DNA from: Mesoterricola silvestris
Lineage (GTDB): Bacteria; Acidobacteriota; Holophagae; Holophagales; Holophagaceae
NCBI RefSeq assembly: GCF_030295405.1
Contig: NZ_AP027080.1
Coordinates: 3,208,001-3,272,000 of the forward strand
Length of the DNA stretch: 64,000 nucleotides
Direction of reading: 5' to 3'
Under the pieces are notes generated by a model that was not told the DNA's origin, ran no database searches, and saw nothing but the letters and a program-made list of their open reading frames with translations. The position numbers were made by a program, and so were the translations under genes. This document shows, one piece after another, positions 32,401 to 40,097 of the stretch (within the stretch, counting starts at the first letter, position 1; each line of letters begins with the position of its first letter).

Positions 32401-32720
32401 AGGCAGACCCGGTTCCCATCCGCGTCCGTACCCCATCTGAGGCATTTCCCCTCGCTTGGAACGGAAGCCGAAAGCGTCACCGAATAGACGCCCGGCGCCG
32501 CGTAGGCATGGGTGACGTTCCAGCCGCTGGCGCTGGCGCCATCACCGAAAGTCCACACAGGATTGGCGGCGCCGGTGCCCGAATCGGACCCGGTGAACGC
32601 CACGGCATTGCCGGAGGACGAAACCGTCGTGCCAGGGCCCGTGATGACGACATTCTGCCCGGCCAGCGGCAGGACGAGAAGAAGGGAGAGGGCAAGGAGC
32701 CGGATGCTGGAGGCCATCAT
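29448..32720 (-). CDS. Rhs core protein with PKD/Ig-like array and C-terminal HNH-type nuclease tip
   Basis: Exported protein of 1090 aa. Signal peptide LLALSLLLVLPLAGQ. Residues about 25-130 are a PKD domain (VWTFGDGASA). Residues about 130-745 hold about eight Ig-like modules of the form FTASPAAITSGDSTTLSW. Residues about 748-875 are the Rhs C-terminal core (VVYLGDKEIAEVDQAGTHVT, SLGSPRFVTNG, GLIYMQARFYLPMYGRFASP, NNPVMMTDPTGES). A Gly/Ala-rich hydrophobic linker follows, and residues about 1030-1090 look like an HNH nuclease (REAHVDHAKSKANGGSNSSS, then NMRVISREENLRKG). The ATG at 32720 overlaps the stop of the upstream Rhs gene (ATGA). It seems to be the toxin half of a split Rhs system; the immunity gene overlaps its end. 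Confidence 0.85.
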   Translation of the reverse strand: MMASSIRLLALSLLLVLPLAGQNVVITGPGTTVSSSGNAVAFTGSDSGTGAANPVWTFGDGASASGWNVTHAYAAPGVYSVTLSASVPSEGKCLRWGTDADGNRVCLSYQTLWTAESANRSQTVLALPAITSLSCSPVSIYLGQATTLSWATTGASALELYGPGASVRSVTGTSSRQESPGGTSTYTLVAYNGAGAQSQASVSVAVLPAPALTGFTASPAAITSGDSTTLSWTAQGQTGLSLSGIGTVTGNSLVVSPPATTPYTLTASNPAGSDSRSLTVTVHPQPRILGFAAESNPVGQGQVAYFTPVFSGGTGVISGLGAVSSGQRIGVTVNAETRYVLTVSNPLNRQVTAELIVGVVAPPTIGSFTANPAAITAGDSTTLSWATQGQTALDLTPVGDVSGTSSRTVAPASTTHYTLTASNLAGPVSASLDVTVHPQPVISAFTAGRGLITQGQATTLVPVFAGGTGTLSGVGPVTSGQSVSVSPGSRTVYTLTVTNPLGRTASSALTVDVAGPPVISSFVPSKAITTAGKAVTLTLEFTGVKATIDGLPGSWSASPASTTVVVSQTTSFTLRVENAAGDAVTRTVQVEAVPGPAIASFVATGSVITQGDPLTLTGVFTGGTGIVTPQPGAVSSGQSVNVSPAATTTYTLTVTNAASDTTTATVTIAVEALPVIQGFTSDVARIEPGGSTYLTAQFTGGTAEIAPGLGAVLPGQPRLVQPAADTTYTLTVRNAAGREVTQSLLLRVGMKLKWVRSVVYLGDKEIAEVDQAGTHVTQVDSLGSPRFVTNGNGVLESMQKFTPFGELLAGDPSRLAKGFTGHEQTDPSGLIYMQARFYLPMYGRFASPDPARDQHFEETQSWNIYSYVQNNPVMMTDPTGESAWDVIKGAAYAIADNASLGAVGGMAEKYFGFNPSGQNRDFYMGAAVGSLASGEMGATTAAGGAAGGLATSPTGAGAVVGAAIAVYGGAVAVKSAGAVVTNLAMAAKADSPYSGVQDPKAVGEGRDFTRRQKAEAKAQNASRNGGQLKSDGDGKPLTPSQQSKKGVAPNPREAHVDHAKSKANGGSNSSSNMRVISREENLRKGRRNEP

Positions 32721-35700
32721 TCCATCACCCACTGGCTCACCATCTGCCTCTGGTCGTTGTACAGATTGAGCCGAACCCTCTGGAGCACCGTTCCCTGCCA
32801 TTCCTGGATGACCGTTCGTAGGCCTCCATGGGTGTACTGGTAGGCTTCCGTGACACCGTCCCCCCGGTCCATGCGGGTGACCCGGCCCAGGGGATCGTAG
32901 ACGAGCGCAAGCCCCCTGCCCCCCAGGCCCGCGTTGACCTGGTCCAGGTGCCCCTGGGCATTGTAGTGGGCGCCGGTGCTGCCCCCCGAGGCCGTGGTGG
33001 CCGGCATGTGGTTGGATGATTTCAAGGCATCACTGTAAGGAGAGAACGTGAAGCCCATTTTCACCCAGGCCGGTGCGTTCGTCGACGTGGATGAAATCAG
33101 GTTGCCGAAGCCATCGTAGTCGAAGGCCTGGACCATGGAGCCGGGGGCCTCGGGCAGTTTGATGCTGGCGGTCCGGAGGCGGTTCAGAGCATCGTAGGTG
33201 AACGCGTCCTCCCCGTCCCCGATGAGGCGGCCGGCACCGTCGTATCGGAAATCCCACACCACGCTTTGCGGTGCCCCCAGGCCATCCTTGAACCGGTGAA
33301 GGATGCCCGTGAGCCGGGACTGGCCGATACCGTAGGTATAGAAGCTGGCCGCGGAGGTCGCCCAGCTCAGGCCGGCCATCTGCCAGGAGACATCCTGGTG
33401 GGACGCGTTGGCGACGTACTGGCCATCGTAGCGGACGGTGTTCGGGATGCCCCTCGCGGGGTCGAAAAGCCAATCCACGGTGTGGCTGTCCACCAGGTCG
33501 GTACCCCCCTGAACCCTCCCGACCGTGGCGGATTTGCGTTGGCCGAGCGAATCGTACTGGTAATTCTGGCGGAAGGTTTCACCCATTGCGGTCGTGTCCA
33601 AGGTTTCCAAACGGCCATTATCGCTGTTGTAGGCGTAGGCGCACGTGATCGCACCATCCGTTCCCCGCGCGATTTTCCCCTTCCCCTGGGGCGCCGTGTC
33701 GTAGGTGAAGGACTGCAGGGTCGCACCTCCACTCCCCACCGTGAGCGGCCTTCCCGTCAGGTCGTACGTCGTTTCCACCTTGAGGCCCGCGTAATCCGCG
33801 ATCCCGGGAAGACCCAGGACATTGAATTCCGAAAAGTCCGTTTCGCCGCTCTCCGGCTGGACCAGCTGCAACAACCAGCCGAAATCGTTCGTGGTCCAGG
33901 TCCGGATCTGGGACAGGCCCCGGGCCACGTCGGTCTGCAGAACCTTGGAGAGCTTCCCGTGGACGTCGTACCAATAGGAGGAGACCAGATCGGCGGATAG
34001 ACCCTGCTCAGAAACCCAATTGCCCTTGACATTGGTGACCTTGGCAAGGCGTCCCAGGGGATCGCGGGTCAACTCGGTCACCTGCGCCTCGGGCAGGCCC
34101 TCCGCGACGGTCACGTGCTGCGTCAGCCCTGAATGGGTGGTCCGGGTGATGAGGGTCGCGGGCTCCGACGGGGACCTCGGGTCCAGGGGCTCCCTGCGCA
34201 GGATCTCCCGGCCGCGTCCATCCACGACAATGCTGGTCCCCTTGTACTGGGCCGGCGCGGTGTATTCCGGAACGACAAGGGTCTGGTAGCGAAGGCAGGC
34301 TGGCGTGCCGTCCTCCGCCCGTCCCCACTCAACGCACTTGTTGTAGGTCGTGGCTGGGTAATGAACTTCCCACACCAGGTTCGGAACGGCCCAATCGGTT
34401 TCGGCGCCCTTGCCCGGAAGCCAGACCGTGTCTCCGGTCGGATGGCCTAAGGAATCACGGCCGTGGATCCGGTAGCTCCAGATTTCCGTGCCCATGGGAT
34501 CCAAGGCCTTCCTCCGCTCCAGAACCATTTCGCCAAAGGCATTGAACCGCAATTGGGTTTCCATGTCGGAACCGCGCTTGATGGATATCCCGAGGTTGTC
34601 CGGGTGGATCTCATAACGGGAAGGGATTTCCCCAGGTGGCTTGATCTCCTCCATTCGTCCGGCGCCATCCCAGGTGATCGTGGTCATCAACCCATTGGGA
34701 TCCCCCTGGGAGGTGGCCCGTCCAAAAAGATCATTCGTCTGCGTCACACTCAAATCCGGCCCTACGCCTGTCGCCTGGGTAATGGACGCCAGGTATCCGA
34801 ACCCGTCATATCCATACGAGGCGCCCGCCGTCCCCGCGATGGCGGTGGAGGTGGAGGAAACCTGCACCCTGAAAGGGTTCGGTGAATCCCCGGTGCTGAA
34901 TTCGAACGAGGTCTTGAGGGGACCCTTCGTGCTGCCCTCAAGGCGGTTGTTCGTAGGATTGAGGGTCCGGGTTTCGGCGGGTGATTGCCAGGGCATCGTG
35001 CGGCCTGGGTTATACCCCCAGGGGTCATTAATGGTAGTGGAGGATTCGACGACCCGGCCGAGAAGCCATGCGGAGGTGAGGCTTTCCAGGGTCGAGGTGC
35101 TGCTCTTGCTGTAGAAGGGAGGGGCCAGGTCGTCCAGCTTGCCGCTGTCCGCCAGCTCGATGCCCTCGGGGCTGGCGGTGATTCCCACCTGGGTCGTGGA
35201 ACGGTCCCACCCCAGGGTTGCGGAGTTGTACCACTTCTTGGTTTGCGTCTGGATTCCGGTCTCGCCATCCCAGCTTCGCGTCCGCGTGGCGACCGGAACG
35301 GTCAGGTTCCCAAGCTCCCCCGAGAGGTTTCCCGCACGCAGGAGCGACAGATGGTCGTTCAACGTGATCCGGTCGGGTGTCCCGGGAGCTGACTCGATGG
35401 TTTTCAATTCCAGGTGCTTTATGAAAGCGAGGTCCTGCAGCCCGGCTGGCCCGCAGGCGCCCCCGCCCGTGGTGGCAGGGGATGCAAAGACATGCTTGGT
35501 CAAGGTTCCATCGGGGTGGGCGACCACCACATTGAAATCGGTGCTGACCCATCGTTCCTCCACGGAGGAGGTGTAATCGGCGGGGATATCGGTGGCCCAG
35601 TTCATTTGCGGAAGGGTCCGCACATATTCGGTCGCCCGGGTTTGCATCGTCGCGGAATCCTGCACCGAACTGCCCACGACGCCCCAGGCGAAAGCCGGAA

Positions 35701-37201
35701 CCCGCCTAAAGGTCGCTTGCCCCGCCGTGAGGCCGTTGTAGGCCCACGGGTTATAATTCAACCGGAACGTGTGGGGAGCCCAGAACAAGGATGTCCCCCC
35801 ACCGGGGTGATCGATGGCGGTCAAGACGGTCGGAATGACCTCGTTCGCCAGGGGCCAACTGACGCCAGGGGCATGGCCATAGTGGAAGGTAAGCGACTGC
35901 GCGGGTGACGGAACGTCCTGGGTCACCGTAAGGGGCTGCAATTGCGAAATGGGTTGATTCCAGGTATGGCAATCCATCCCTTTGAAGTTCGGCGGCATGA
36001 TCGCCGGCTGAGGGACGGTCCCTCCATCCAAAGAGCTCACGCACAGGCTGATGTGGGGGGCGGCGGTGGTACCCATGTTCAGATAATTGACTTCGAGTTC
36101 CGTTGCCCCGGAGAGTTGGGAGGTCTGGAGTCCCGGCGTCCCTGGAATCGGGATGGGAGCCTGGGAAGACTTCATTTCAAGGGCGACCATGGGGCCAGAG
36201 AGGGGGGCCTGATCCGTCTGGGTGACCCACTCCGCTGCGAAATAGCGGGAAGCGAGGTTTTCCGATTCATACGTAATCCGGATGTATTCTTTGAATCTAT
36301 TCATGATGCGGACAAGCCGGTACGTGGCCCCGCGAAGCGGGACGTTGTCAGGCTTGGGCACCCAGTCCGATGGGACGTGTTCATACATGGGGTGGAGAAA
36401 CTCGAAGAGGAAGGCGACGTCGCTCCGCACCACCACCACAAACCGGGGAACATGGCAGATTTCGGAATACAGGTCGTGAAGGGGATTGGCTTGATAATGC
36501 AGCTGGGGATCCTGCCCACTGGAAAGGCCCAGCACCAGGTCGTCGGTGGAGGAGATCCGGGAGAGGTCGTACTGGGCGGTCAGGGCCTTCACTTCGCCCA
36601 AACTAAAGGACTCAAGACCAAAAGTGGCCAGGAGCCCCGGAACATCCCCTCCCGCGAAGCGGGGGGGAACGGCGCCAAGAACGGATGCTCCTCCGTGTCC
36701 CATCACCTCGTAGCTCGATTCCACCCCAAGTCCATCCTCGATGACGAGGTTGAACACGCCGGGCGATAGCGTTGCCGTCCCATACTCTGTCTGGGCGACC
36801 GAATACTGGAATTCCACGTCGGGTACCTGGGGGCTGGCCAATCGACAATCCCAATAGACCCATTCCTGTTGCTTGGGGGTTCGCAGGTTCTGGATCGCTT
36901 GCTGGAGGACCCTGGCCTGGGGGGACATCCGCATGCTCAGGGTGGGCCTGAAGGTTGCTCCACGGGCCCCGATCCCCGGTCCGAGCGGAATGGAAAGGTC
37001 GATCGCGCCCGTGGGGATCTCGACCTGGACAGGTCCCTGCAGGGTGACCGGTGTCCGGCTGCGGTCCAGTTTCTGCTCCGCGAAGGATGTCTGGAACATC
37101 TGAGCGGCAAGGGGCGTGGCTATAACGAAAACAGCAGCAAAATTCGCACAGATGCGAAATAATTCAATAGTAGTGGAATTAACCTTGTTTACTTTATTCA
37201 T
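32717..37201 (-). CDS. Rhs/YD-repeat shell protein, first half of a split Rhs system
   Basis: Exported protein of 1494 aa. The start ATG 37201 is chosen because it gives a signal peptide (ANFAAVFVIATPLAAQ); the ribosome site is weak. Residues about 50-790 are a beta-rich N-terminal region of the kind that precedes YD repeats in Rhs/Tc-toxin C proteins (VEIPTGAIDLSIPLGPG). From about 800 on there are YD repeats (SYGYDGFGYLASI, TNDLFGRATSQGD, VYDPLGRVTRMDRGDG). It stops at LNLYNDQRQMVSQWVME, before the Rhs core that would close the cocoon. The core is on the next gene, which overlaps by four bases. The two must be co-expressed; how they join is unknown. Confidence 0.87.
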   Translation of the reverse strand: MNKVNKVNSTTIELFRICANFAAVFVIATPLAAQMFQTSFAEQKLDRSRTPVTLQGPVQVEIPTGAIDLSIPLGPGIGARGATFRPTLSMRMSPQARVLQQAIQNLRTPKQQEWVYWDCRLASPQVPDVEFQYSVAQTEYGTATLSPGVFNLVIEDGLGVESSYEVMGHGGASVLGAVPPRFAGGDVPGLLATFGLESFSLGEVKALTAQYDLSRISSTDDLVLGLSSGQDPQLHYQANPLHDLYSEICHVPRFVVVVRSDVAFLFEFLHPMYEHVPSDWVPKPDNVPLRGATYRLVRIMNRFKEYIRITYESENLASRYFAAEWVTQTDQAPLSGPMVALEMKSSQAPIPIPGTPGLQTSQLSGATELEVNYLNMGTTAAPHISLCVSSLDGGTVPQPAIMPPNFKGMDCHTWNQPISQLQPLTVTQDVPSPAQSLTFHYGHAPGVSWPLANEVIPTVLTAIDHPGGGTSLFWAPHTFRLNYNPWAYNGLTAGQATFRRVPAFAWGVVGSSVQDSATMQTRATEYVRTLPQMNWATDIPADYTSSVEERWVSTDFNVVVAHPDGTLTKHVFASPATTGGGACGPAGLQDLAFIKHLELKTIESAPGTPDRITLNDHLSLLRAGNLSGELGNLTVPVATRTRSWDGETGIQTQTKKWYNSATLGWDRSTTQVGITASPEGIELADSGKLDDLAPPFYSKSSTSTLESLTSAWLLGRVVESSTTINDPWGYNPGRTMPWQSPAETRTLNPTNNRLEGSTKGPLKTSFEFSTGDSPNPFRVQVSSTSTAIAGTAGASYGYDGFGYLASITQATGVGPDLSVTQTNDLFGRATSQGDPNGLMTTITWDGAGRMEEIKPPGEIPSRYEIHPDNLGISIKRGSDMETQLRFNAFGEMVLERRKALDPMGTEIWSYRIHGRDSLGHPTGDTVWLPGKGAETDWAVPNLVWEVHYPATTYNKCVEWGRAEDGTPACLRYQTLVVPEYTAPAQYKGTSIVVDGRGREILRREPLDPRSPSEPATLITRTTHSGLTQHVTVAEGLPEAQVTELTRDPLGRLAKVTNVKGNWVSEQGLSADLVSSYWYDVHGKLSKVLQTDVARGLSQIRTWTTNDFGWLLQLVQPESGETDFSEFNVLGLPGIADYAGLKVETTYDLTGRPLTVGSGGATLQSFTYDTAPQGKGKIARGTDGAITCAYAYNSDNGRLETLDTTAMGETFRQNYQYDSLGQRKSATVGRVQGGTDLVDSHTVDWLFDPARGIPNTVRYDGQYVANASHQDVSWQMAGLSWATSAASFYTYGIGQSRLTGILHRFKDGLGAPQSVVWDFRYDGAGRLIGDGEDAFTYDALNRLRTASIKLPEAPGSMVQAFDYDGFGNLISSTSTNAPAWVKMGFTFSPYSDALKSSNHMPATTASGGSTGAHYNAQGHLDQVNAGLGGRGLALVYDPLGRVTRMDRGDGVTEAYQYTHGGLRTVIQEWQGTVLQRVRLNLYNDQRQMVSQWVME

Positions 37202-37587
37202 TTCAGTGAACGCTTCCCTTTCTGAGAGCATGATTTGCACCAAACAAAGGCATCCCGATGGAGGGACATTAAAATGCCATATGAGTTGTCTTTTACCCTG
37301 TCGTCACAGTCCCTTATAAAGACTTACAAACCCTTGGCGACCCTGCCTTCTTAAGGAAGGGCAAACATCTCGAATTTGAATGCAGTCACTTTACACGAAA
37401 CCTGGGGCAAACCCCCAGCTTTTTCCCTGAACGGTCGAATTCCGGGGATGAACGGGACGGAAGCCCCCCAGGGGGACCCGCCCTTCCGGGGCCCAGGGGG
37501 CACAACCGGAGCCGGGAGGCCCGAACACGGCGAAGCCGGGGGGCCACCTCGCCCCCCGGCCCCCGGGCCCCTCCACCCGGGCCCCCT
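37202..37587. other. intergenic region upstream of the Rhs genes
   Basis: 386 bp without a gene. The right-hand part (37430-37587) is very GC-rich with runs of G and C and contains the terminator hairpin at 37535-37560. The left part (37240-37380) is AT-richer; on the minus strand TTGTAA and TATAAG boxes near 37310-37330 may belong to the Rhs promoter, but spacing to a second box is not convincing. Confidence 0.4.
37535..37560 (-). terminator. GC hairpin downstream of cytochrome b561
   Basis: GCCGGGGGGC and GCCCCCCGGC form a perfect 10-bp stem with a 6-base loop, 28 bases past the stop of the leftward cytochrome gene. No T-run follows, so termination would rely on the hairpin alone or on Rho. 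Confidence 0.45.
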
Positions 37588-38391
37588 TCAATCCCGGTCG
37601 TGGCCCTTTTCCTCGTCCTCGTTCTCGTCCTGCTCCGGGGCCTTCCCGGCCCCTTCCTTTTCCCGCTCGCCCAAGGGGATGGGCTTGGCCAGGCCCGGCA
37701 CCTTGATCTGCCGCGCCTTGAGGTCCAGGCCCTGGGCCAGGAGCCCGGCGCCGCCGGCCACCAGGAGCAGGACGGCGAGGCCGGCCCAGGGGCGGGAGGA
37801 GGGGATGCCCGCACCCGCGGGGATCCTCCGGCGCCCGTGGAGCATGCTCAGGGCGATGTTCTCCCGGTGGCGGATCCCATACAGGGCCAGGCCCAGCAGG
37901 TGCAGGACGATGAAGGCCACCATGGCGTAGGCCAGGGCTTCGTGCACCTCCTCCGCCCATTCCCCGCCCCTGCCCTGGGCCAGGCCCGTGGCGGCCAGGC
38001 CCAGGGGGATCAGCAGCATGGCGTAACTGGCGTAGCTGGACCCGGGGTTGTGGCCGGCGGCGGGCTGGTCCTGGCCCCGGGCGGCATCCCGGAGGTACCG
38101 AAAGAGGGCCAGGGGGCTGAACAGGAAGGAGCTGAACCGGGAAGGCCGGGAACCCACCACGCCCCAGCCCAGGCGGAGCACCACCACCAGGGCCAGCACC
38201 AGGCCGAGCAGCGAGTGGATGAGGAAGACCTGCGAATGTTTGGAGGTGAGGGTCGCCAGGAGGAAGGCCCCTGCGAACAGGCCCGCCGTGAGGCCGTGGG
38301 TGATGCGGGTGGGCCAGTCCCACAGAAGCGCCTGCTGCGGGGCCGCATCATTGCCGGCCGGGTTCCCGTGGGATTGTGATGTGATAATCAT
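37588..38391 (-). CDS. cytochrome b561-type membrane protein
   Basis: Diheme cytochrome b of the b561/Ni-Fe-hydrogenase b subunit type, 267 aa. Four to five membrane segments carry the His residues expected for two hemes: TRITHGLTAGLFAGAFL, FLIHSLLGLVLALVVVL, EEVHEALAYAMVAFIVLHLL and RHRENIALSMLHG. The last 50 residues leave the membrane and end in a very acidic tail (EQDENEDEEKGHDRD), which is unusual. Start ATG 38391 follows GGAGGGAA. No partner dehydrogenase or hydrogenase is adjacent, so the electron donor is unknown. Divergent from a LuxR-type regulator. Confidence 0.88.
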   Translation of the reverse strand: MIITSQSHGNPAGNDAAPQQALLWDWPTRITHGLTAGLFAGAFLLATLTSKHSQVFLIHSLLGLVLALVVVLRLGWGVVGSRPSRFSSFLFSPLALFRYLRDAARGQDQPAAGHNPGSSYASYAMLLIPLGLAATGLAQGRGGEWAEEVHEALAYAMVAFIVLHLLGLALYGIRHRENIALSMLHGRRRIPAGAGIPSSRPWAGLAVLLLVAGGAGLLAQGLDLKARQIKVPGLAKPIPLGEREKEGAGKAPEQDENEDEEKGHDRD

Positions 38392-38471
38392 ATATCGTTC
38401 CCTCCAACCCGAAGCCTGGGGCCTGAGACCCCGGCGCACCATCCGGCAAAGGGCGGAAAGCGGGGAAAACC

Positions 38472-39062
38472 ATGAATGGATTGGCCACGGGCGCGCATCG
38501 AACGGATGGGGGATGGCGTCCTCCCGCCCTGCTGGCGGCGGTGCTTCTCGCCATGGCCCTGCTCCTGGGGGTGGATCTGGCCACGGACCGGGCCCAGCAT
38601 GCCACCGGCCTCATGCACCTCCTGGTGGAGGGGATCGGGGCCGTGGCCGCCCTGGGGGCGGCGGCGTGGGTGGTGCTGGCCCTGCGGTCCCAGCGCGCGG
38701 AGGTGCGGCGCCTGGCCGGAGACCTGGCCGCTTCCCGGGACGAGGCCCGGCGCTGGCAGGGGGAGGCCTCGGAGCTCCTGCGCGGGCTGTCCCAGGCCAT
38801 CGATCAGCAGTTCGACCGGTGGGGCCTGAGCCCCGCGGAGCGGGAAATCGCCCTGCTGCTGCTCAAGGGGCTGTCCACCCGGGAAATCGGGGCCCTGCGG
38901 GAAACCCGGGAGGCGACGGTCCGCCAGCAGGCCCAGGGCATCTACAAGAAGGGCGGCCTGCTGGGGCGGGCGGAACTGTCCGCGTTCTTCCTGGAGGATC
39001 TGCTGGTTCCCAAGGAGCAGGAGGCCTTCACGTCCATCCGGCCCGCCCCCCGGGGGCAATGA
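38472..39062 (+). CDS. membrane-anchored LuxR-type helix-turn-helix protein
   Basis: Protein of 196 aa. Two membrane segments at about 20-37 (ALLAAVLLAMALLLGVDLA) and 50-70 (GIGAVAALGAAAWVVLALR) are followed by a short coiled coil (EVRRLAGDLAASRDEARRWQ). The C-terminal LuxR helix-turn-helix has landmarks LSPAEREIALLLLKGLSTRE, IGALRETREATVRQQAQGIY and KKGGLLGRAELSAFFLEDL. DNA binding from a membrane anchor is unusual for this class but known in ToxR-like regulators. It lies 48 bp before a histidine kinase on the same strand and is divergent from the cytochrome b561 gene, a likely target. Confidence 0.85.
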   Translation: MNGLATGAHRTDGGWRPPALLAAVLLAMALLLGVDLATDRAQHATGLMHLLVEGIGAVAALGAAAWVVLALRSQRAEVRRLAGDLAASRDEARRWQGEASELLRGLSQAIDQQFDRWGLSPAEREIALLLLKGLSTREIGALRETREATVRQQAQGIYKKGGLLGRAELSAFFLEDLLVPKEQEAFTSIRPAPRGQ

Positions 39063-39110
39063 GGGCCCCTTCCCACCTTTCCATTGCGTTGCCGGGGCCT
39101 TTCTGGTGCC

Positions 39111-40097
39111 ATGGTCGTGAACCCATCCGTGAACCCCATGGAAGAACCCTCCGCGCAGCGTCCCCCGATCCTGCGGTCCAGGCCGAGGCTGGATGGCCTC
39201 CTGGTCCTGCTGGCGGGCCTGGGCCTGGCGACGTCCGCCTGGGCCCTGGCCAAGGGCCGCCCCGTTCGCGGGTACCTGGGCCTGGGGCTGGGGGCGGCCG
39301 CGGGCCTGGCCTTCACCGGGCGCCTGGTCGGATCCCGCAGGGACCTGGAAACCCGCCAGGCCCGGCTGCGGGCCCTGAACCGGAGCCTGGACGAGCAGAT
39401 CCAGGGCCGCACCGCCCGCCTCATGCAGACCATCGAGGACCTGGAGTCCTTCAATCGCATGGTCACCCACGACCTCAAGTCCCCCCTGACGGGGCTGCTG
39501 CTGGGCATGGATAACCTCCAGGCGCACATCGGCGCGGATCGCCCCGACCTCCTGCGCCATCTGGATCTGCTGCGCGCCGGGGCGGACCGCATGCAGCAGC
39601 TGCTGGCGGGACTCCAGGAACTGGCCCTCATTTCGGGCCGCCTGCCGGTGGTGGAGCGGGTGGACGTCTCCCACCACGCGCACCTGGTGTTCCTCAATCT
39701 GCGGGAGAAGGAACCGCACCGGGACGTGCGCTGGCACATCGAACCGGAACTCACCGTGCTGGGGGACCCCAACCTCATCCGCATCGCCCTGGAGAACCTC
39801 CTGGGCAACGCCTGGAAGTACACCCTGGGCCGGGCCCCGGCGGAGATCACGGTGCGCCGGGGGGACGGCGCCGGCACCGCCATCGAGATCCGGGACAACG
39901 GCATCGGCTTCGAGGCGGCCCAGGCGGAAACCCTGTTCCGGCCCTTCCAGCGGCTCCATTCGGATCCCCGGATCCCGGGCCATGGCATCGGCCTTTCCAT
40001 CGTCAAGCGGGTGATGGGCAAGCACGGGGGCAAGGTCACGGCCCAGGGCTGGCCCGGACAGGGCGCCCTCTTCCGCCTGGACTTCACCGCGGACTGA
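39111..40097 (+). CDS. sensor histidine kinase
   Basis: Histidine kinase of 328 aa. Two membrane segments near residues 30-48 and 55-75 (GLLVLLAGLGLATSAWALA; GYLGLGLGAAAGLAF) have almost no external loop, so it has no obvious sensor domain. A coiled coil follows, then the phospho-acceptor box FNRMVTHDLKSPLTGLLLG and the ATPase domain: N-box ENLLGNAWKYT, G1 IRDNGIGFE, G2 GHGIGLSIVKRVMG. Its partner regulator may be the LuxR-type protein just upstream or the degenerate receiver of the convergent PilZ protein, with which its 3' end overlaps by 14 bp. Start ATG 39111 lacks a strong ribosome site; ATG 39138 is possible. Confidence 0.88.
   Translation: MVVNPSVNPMEEPSAQRPPILRSRPRLDGLLVLLAGLGLATSAWALAKGRPVRGYLGLGLGAAAGLAFTGRLVGSRRDLETRQARLRALNRSLDEQIQGRTARLMQTIEDLESFNRMVTHDLKSPLTGLLLGMDNLQAHIGADRPDLLRHLDLLRAGADRMQQLLAGLQELALISGRLPVVERVDVSHHAHLVFLNLREKEPHRDVRWHIEPELTVLGDPNLIRIALENLLGNAWKYTLGRAPAEITVRRGDGAGTAIEIRDNGIGFEAAQAETLFRPFQRLHSDPRIPGHGIGLSIVKRVMGKHGGKVTAQGWPGQGALFRLDFTAD

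Noticed and set aside
32700-32740. The Rhs split as a simple frameshift
   Set aside because: The second gene begins with its own signal peptide and an ATGA overlap, and the first ends at a stop right there; no one-base change would join them into one typical chain.
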